Positions 59,261 to 64,000 of a DNA stretch of 64,000 bases are shown piece by piece. This DNA is from Triatoma infestans (lineage: Eukaryota > Arthropoda > Insecta > Hemiptera > Reduviidae): contig JAAEAF010002373.1 of NCBI GenBank assembly GCA_011037195.1, positions 62,001 through 126,000 on the forward strand, in the 5' to 3' direction. The position numbers were made by a program, and so were the translations under genes. Below the pieces are notes generated by a model. It searched no databases, had not been told where the DNA came from, and saw only the letters and a program-made list of their open reading frames with translations. Each line of letters opens with the position of its first letter. The first letter of the stretch is position 1.

Positions 59261-60937
59261 CCCTCAGTCGCTTTCTCGAAAACCTGATATGACTATGGCG
59301 CAATCATACCTGCTTCCATCAGTCCTGTCTAACTAGGTAATACCTAACGATGGCATCACGTCCCTTCATTTGCATGCGGACAATGTCGAAAATTCCAAAT
59401 TTTCTGGCGAATTCATACTTTCGCAATTAAAAGGCAATTTCCAATGAATACTTGTAGAAACATTCTTACAGGGCAATCATTAATTTGCGCACGTATCTAA
59501 CACTTAAATTCAACATTCAATTGTCAACTAGTACTCAAACACACCAATTTAGTACTAATCGCTAAGTTCACTAAAATTCCTAGTAACTAGCCACAATTTC
59601 TGTGCCACCTCGCGCACACAATACATACACAACTATACATTGAATCTCTTGAAATAATTCTCAATCTATCACACTTCTTAACTTACATACTACACCACAT
59701 GTAAATGTTATATGTAACAATAAATGTATCAGGTTTATATCTAATTAAGTTGTTGCAATAATGACATATTATTTTTGTTTCAGACTGAAAACTATCGTAC
59801 TTCGAGTCATAAAATTATTCCGGCTTTAATATTTGTAATTATTGCATTGTATATTTAAATAATAATTGTAATTTATTTTATTTTGCAGAAATCAAGATCA
59901 CCAAGTGAATTCGTAGTTACTTTTGATGAGATGATATTAATATTTTTTTTATATATGTATTTACCTAATTAATTAATATTTTTTTCAGTTCGCCTTAAAA
60001 GGAAATTAAATAATTTGTATTATTCTTGTACTTGTTTATCATTTGTATTTTAATGTTATTTTTAATGTTATTGTTAACTTAAGGTATTTAGAAAACACAG
60101 CAAAGCTGAAGAGCTGATGAACATACAGTCGGCTTCACCCTTGTGCATACTACCTCAAGATATATATTCATCTTTACTTCTTAGCTTTAATAATTTTTAC
60201 ACTAATATCTGTTGAAATTTAAATTTGTTTAACCTCTCTTTTACAGATCCAAGAATCTTCGTCGACTGCACCATTGCATGAGCACGAATGTTATTGCATG
60301 CGCATGAATTTAATTGCATGTTATGATTAGTCAATATTGCACGTTATTTGTTAGAAATTTTATCATATAAATTTATGTATAACTCTGTTTGATTATTTTC
60401 AGAAACACAAGATTTCTACAAAAGGAAAAGATCTTCATCTTCTCATACCCTTTGCGATATCCTTCCGCATCCCGCACGCTTATTAAATATATATATTTTT
60501 TTTATTTGCGTATTTTGTGTATTTATTTATTTGTTAATTATTTTTGAAATACTTAAGAGTTTTTTTTTTTGTCCATATAGAGTTAATTCAAGAAACTACA
60601 TACACACCTACAGTACCGACTTGTCTACCCATTGCCAGTCACTTCTTCATCCGCAACACTCTCACTCGCCAAGCAGTGTTCGCTGTTCACCTATCAGCCT
60701 ACCACCACAGCAACGTTCACCCACCCACGCAGCGTTCGCTTGAGAATACATTCAAACACGACGCAACGCTCACACCTTCAAGCAGCGTTAGCCGCAGAAG
60801 AAGATGACTGCACCCTACAACACACGGCAACCTTGCAGACGTTACACACACGCCTCTCGATAACTTCCAAGCCTCTACAACTCCAGATTATCTCCCAAAT
60901 TTTTCGTGCCGAAAAATTTCTCCAGGAGGGGGGATAA
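59261..60937 (+). other. Internal region of the LTR element without pol
   Basis: AT-rich up to about 60560 with no retroviral-type enzyme motif in any frame. From 60570 to 60937 it is GC-richer and has overlapping short frames. One of 101 codons (60632-60937) ends FRAEKFLQEGG exactly in the polypurine tract. It may be the residue of the end of a deleted pol or a small accessory frame; I cannot tell which. Confidence 0.5.
60924..60937 (+). promoter_or_regulatory. Polypurine tract
   Basis: AGGAGGGGGGATAA lies immediately before the 3' LTR, the normal place and composition for the plus-strand primer. Confidence 0.8.
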
Positions 60938-61488
60938 TGTAGTGGAAGGACAAATCGAAAAATAATAGTTTAAAGTTTCTGAATATTTTATAGTATCCAA
61001 AATTGTATTTTTGTTAATATTTTATAATTATTTTAGTGCTGTGAATTTACCTTCAGAAAGTGTGTATTTTAGAACCAGGTATATTAAATCTGTCATTGCT
61101 ATTAAGAAAACAAAGACACTAAATTCCGTTAGGCCAAACCTTTGTAAGAAAATTCCCCCGCGAGAGAGAGAGAGCAATTCCAAAGAATAGAGTCTGCCAT
61201 AGCTTTCAAATAGTTCAGTTCAAAAAAGAGAGTCTAAATTCAACCTTCAAAGAGGACGCTTCAGGAATCGCTCTCTAAATATCAGTGCCAGTTTCACAAT
61301 AAATTAAATAAGTTTATAATACCAAGTAACTTGTTATTATTATTTTAACAGAATATATTTATTTATAAAACAGTAGTGTGTACTTAATTACTCTTAATTC
61401 TTATAATCTATTTCAAGCAAACATACAAGCCCTTTTCGCTAAAAACGCTACGCCACAAGCTACCTACACTCCACACCATTACATTACA
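60938..61488 (+). repeat. 3' LTR
   Basis: It begins TGTAGTGGAAGGACAAATCG, ends CACACCATTACATTACA and is followed by CATG. See the 5' LTR for the pattern of differences. Confidence 0.93.
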
Positions 61489-61729
61489 CATGTGATACCG
61501 TTTTGGCGCCAAAATTTACTCAGTTAACCTTTCTCCCAGTAAGTTACGATAAAGTAAACACGTTCGTTAGGTAAGTTATGTTTTTAGTATTCTCTTAACT
61601 AAGTTCTAATATCATTTTAACAAAAGTTTGTCTTTTGGGGTTCGATAAGATCCCACTTTGTTTATAAAGTACGACCTTTTTTTCTATAGACTTTCCAAGA
61701 CAACTAAATTTTGTTTTCAGTCAATCAAA

Positions 61730-62072
61730 ATGAGTAAACAAAATATTTTTATCACGGAGGATGAAATAAGGGCGGAGGTTTTTTTAGACAAAAGATTGAA
61801 TCTGATGGCGAATCTGTGGAAGAAACATGTTCTGAGGAAGAGGATGACCTTTTATCAAATGATGATAATCAGGACGATGTTTTCGATGCAGGAAGTGAGG
61901 ATGTAAGTTATAGTTGTGACGAGGAAAGATGTAAGTTATAGAAGATGGAGAGGAAAGAAATATTATTTTAGGAAAGAATTTGGAAACTCTATGGTGTGAC
62001 AAACCTGTTAAATCAAAATTTTCCAAAACACCTGAAAGAAATATTGTTACACATTTCCCAGGGCCAAAGGGT
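61730..62072 (+). pseudogene. piggyBac transposase N-terminal fragment
   Basis: After a TTTTGTTTTCAG splice acceptor the frame starts MSKQNIFITEDEIRAEVFLD. Shifted frames then give the acidic stretch usual for piggyBac N-termini (SVEETCSEEEDDLLSNDD, DVFDAGSEDV). Finally comes the diagnostic block NIILGKNLETLWCDKPV, then RNIVTHFPGPKG, near 61950-62072. At least two frameshifts (about 61785 and 61935) are needed. The catalytic domain is absent because the element ends here. Confidence 0.8.
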
Positions 62073-62490
62073 GATTTTCTCAAAAACGGTTCCAACACTT
62101 TTCATCTAACTATCGAACACAATCTACACACACAAATACCAATCAGTTTTATTTTGTAAATATTTCCCCGGGAAAATTGGTTTTGGGGGGATGATTTAAA
62201 TGGAGATTCTGGGGGAACAGTAACGTTATTCTTTCCTCTAAAGTACCATTTCCAGTATAATATAATGGGTTTAACATCTACATAATAATAATACAGGGCG
62301 CTAATATAACCTTAGTAGTTGATGCGCAAAAAAAAAAAAAAAAAAAAATACAGATTAGAAGCGTTGATTAAATTCCAAATTTGAAGAAAATATAGCAAAT
62401 ACAATTTTATAGAATTGAGTTTTCCAGTTTTTTTGGAATTTTCTCGAAAACGGTTACAACGAATTTCATTAAACTTGGAATGCTTGCTGC
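62073..62490 (-). repeat. Composite stem-loop repeat, reversed fragment
   Basis: It reads GATTTTCTCAAAAACGGTTCC, CCCGGGAAAATTGGTTTTGG and a CTTTCCTCTAAAGTACCATT segment in + direction, the reversed order. An A-run at 62328-62348 interrupts it. It borders the truncated piggyBac. Confidence 0.65.
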
Positions 62491-62499
62491 ATAAAAAAA

Positions 62500-63405
62500 A
62501 CAAATCTGGTGTGAAACAAAAATTGTGTACCAAATTTAATTGAAATTCGTCGATAACTGAAAAAAACTGTTCAGTAAAAGCTCACTTCCGGTTTACTAAT
62601 TTTTTTTTGAAACACGGCATTTTGGCCATCTATTTATTTCTAATTAATTTTCTTTGGATGATAGAATTGTATAATCAACTATGATAGCACTTTAAAGAAA
62701 AACATAAACCCATGCCTCCTCCCCTAAAAGTGCCCTTAAATGAATTTTCCCAGAGAAATGTTTTAAATAAAAGTTATAGATCTTTGTATGTTTAGTTTAT
62801 CAACGAAGTTTCAAAAAAATCGTCGGAGCTATTTTTGGGAAAATTGCGAAAAAGGTGAAAAAAAAAAAAAAAAAAAAATCGTTTAGTAAAGTGGTAAAAG
62901 TAAACACACTTCCGGTCATCCGATTTTTTTTTTTTCAAAACTCGGAAATTTCAACAACATATTCACAATTCTAATTAACATTATTTAGATGACAGAATTG
63001 TCTGATAAACTGAAATAACAAATTAGATGAAAACCTAACCCCACCCCTCCCCCATAACTGCCCTTGGGAAATATTTCAAATAAAAGATGTAGCTCGTTGT
63101 ATGAGTAGTAGATATACCAAATTTGAAGAAAATCTGTCGGAGCCATTTTTGAGAAAAACGCAAAAAAGTACCAAAAAAACAACTTGTAAAGTGGTACTTC
63201 CGGTTGAGGAATTTTGACAGATAATGTACTTGTCAGATCCCATGGTGATATTTAAATGGAATATCAAGTTTCAAGTTTCTGCGCTGTTTCGCTTTTGACA
63301 CAGGGGAGACCTCAAAACGGATATTTCCGTTGAAAACTCGATATCGATAATTTGACACGATTACAATACTTCCTCTTACTAGGGGAGTAAGAGAAAGTAA
63401 AAAGT
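62500..63405 (+). repeat. Composite stem-loop repeat, forward copy
   Basis: It opens CAAATCTGGTGTGAAAC (the stem-loop right half lost) and has three CACTTCCGGT-type blocks (62580, 62908, 63186). It ends CAATACTTCCTCTTACTAGG and GGAGTAAGAGAAAGTAAAA at 63365-63403. Confidence 0.8.
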
Positions 63406-63409
63406 AATA

Positions 63410-63929
63410 GAAACTTAACCCTTTTATTTGGAATAATTTTCTTGAAAAAAAAATAAATAAATAATTTTAGAAGAGTATTGGAGGTCTGTTAATTTGAATT
63501 TTAATTTGCACAAGCTTTCTTGGTTTTGACATTGAGCACCTCCACATAAGGACGCTTAGATATACAAAGAAAAAACCCCACCATCATTTTCATGACCAGC
63601 CCACCAGCTAACATTTAATATTGCAATTAAAAAAAAAATATTTCTTGATTAAACTGTATTAATTAGATAAGACTAAGTATTGTGTATGTTTCATATCAGA
63701 TTTTTTTTCGATTCAATTTTTTCTTAATCAAATAAATATAATTTTTTCCAAATATGTGGCTTTCATGAGAAATAGATTTTTAGTTTAATCTTATTTAATG
63801 ATAGTTTCAAATTTTCAAAATCGATTTTATTTTTTTTTTTAATTTTTATTCGAGGTTTCATCAATAAGAAAAAAATATATTCTTTAACGAAAGTTCTATC
63901 TATATATGTACCTGTCTGAATGAAATACG
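63410..63929. other. AT-rich DNA, nothing recognised
   Basis: No open frame with similarity and no repeat boundaries visible. Confidence 0.4.
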
Positions 63930-64000
63930 TATCTGTTCTTGTGGTTGATTCCGTAGAGCAGGAAAACATCAGAGATATTTTCCTTGATAGCGTGTTTTTT
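63930..64000. repeat. Second copy of the foldback element, cut by the window edge
   Basis: The strings CTTGTGGTTGATTCCGTAGA, ACATCAGAGATATTTTCC and TTGATAGCGTG follow the left outer arm at about 35782-35847. The rest of the copy must lie beyond base 64000. Confidence 0.75.

Larger units (their letters stand above)
57151..61488 (+). mobile_element. Gag-only LTR retrotransposon, complete, 4338 bp
   Basis: LTRs at 57151-57693 (543 bp) and 60938-61488 (551 bp), both TGTAGTGG...ATTACA, with CATG duplicated at 57147-57150 and 61489-61492. A primer-binding-site candidate follows the first LTR and a polypurine tract precedes the second. The only long frame inside is Gag (57926-59260). No protease, reverse transcriptase, RNase H or integrase motif was seen in 59261-60937. 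It is therefore non-autonomous and must borrow pol from a relative. Intact Gag, perfect target duplication and near-identical LTR ends point to a recent insertion. Confidence 0.92.
57087..62072 (+). mobile_element. piggyBac element, 3' truncated, carrying a nested LTR element
   Basis: The left end has TTAA (57083-57086) followed by CCCTCTGCCGACAAGGGTGG and a short palindrome GGGTCGGATACGACCC, typical of piggyBac termini. The element is split at CATG by the 57151-61488 LTR retrotransposon and resumes at 61489. A truncated transposase lies at 61730-62072. Homology stops near 62072, where composite repeat begins; no right terminal repeat was found. Confidence 0.85.

Noticed and set aside
60531..60937. 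Three overlapping short frames before the 3' LTR as env or pol
   Set aside because: Low-complexity Ser/Pro/His/Thr composition without protease, integrase or membrane features; kept only as an unassigned part of the LTR element.
57151..61488. Endogenous retrovirus with env
   Set aside because: No surface/transmembrane protein, signal peptide or fusion segment is visible and pol is missing; the Gag form fits a Ty3/gypsy-like retrotransposon.

Overview
The window is AT-rich animal nuclear DNA, almost certainly from an arthropod and most likely an insect. It has spliced genes with short exons, long introns and GT/AG junctions, and a drk/GRB2 orthologue that looks like insect Drk. It also carries a mixture of Penelope-like, R2-like, mariner, piggyBac, Ty3/gypsy-like and tRNA-SINE elements typical of arthropods. 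There are no bacterial features, rRNA genes or CRISPR arrays.

Host genes. (1) A small arginine/serine-rich nuclear-type protein with one matrin/U1-like C2H2 finger lies on the + strand in eight coding exons (5197-11693, 203 aa). (2) drk, the SH3-SH2-SH3 adaptor linking receptor tyrosine kinases to Sos/Ras, lies on the - strand in five coding exons (24280-29842, 211 aa, apparently intact). (3) A conserved but uncharacterised helix-hairpin-helix protein lies on the - strand in six coding exons (32395-38911, 304 aa). (4) The last coding exon of a mitochondrial carrier close to UCP4/SLC25A27 lies on the - strand (42118-42292); I could not find its upstream exons. Genes 2-4 are in tandem on the same strand. 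All exon joins below were made by eye from reading frame and splice consensus.

Mobile DNA fills the rest. The left edge (1-1141) is a broken non-LTR reverse transcriptase. At 13897-15204 there is a complete-length but frameshifted mariner with 30-bp terminal inverted repeats. At 18427-19513 is a Penelope-like remnant between inverted terminal segments, followed by scraps of mariner-like and LINE coding sequence up to 21290. tRNA-derived SINEs of two families are scattered through introns and intergenic DNA. The right third (43-64 kb) is a nest of repeats. The framework is a family of ~0.6-1.1 kb non-coding composite repeats with a stem-loop at each end and matching subterminal inverted repeats. 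Into these have inserted LINEs with target duplications, LTRs, a mariner with one frameshift, and a piggyBac. The piggyBac in turn holds a complete gag-only LTR retrotransposon (57151-61488, 4-bp CATG target duplication).

Most unusual are three things: the composite repeat family with Helentron-like terminal architecture, including a head-to-tail junction; the gag-only LTR element, whose intact 444-aa Gag starts with a SAP-like motif and whose two LTRs have clustered differences; and a 110-bp-arm foldback element with a second copy cut by the right edge. I found no operon-like novel system.
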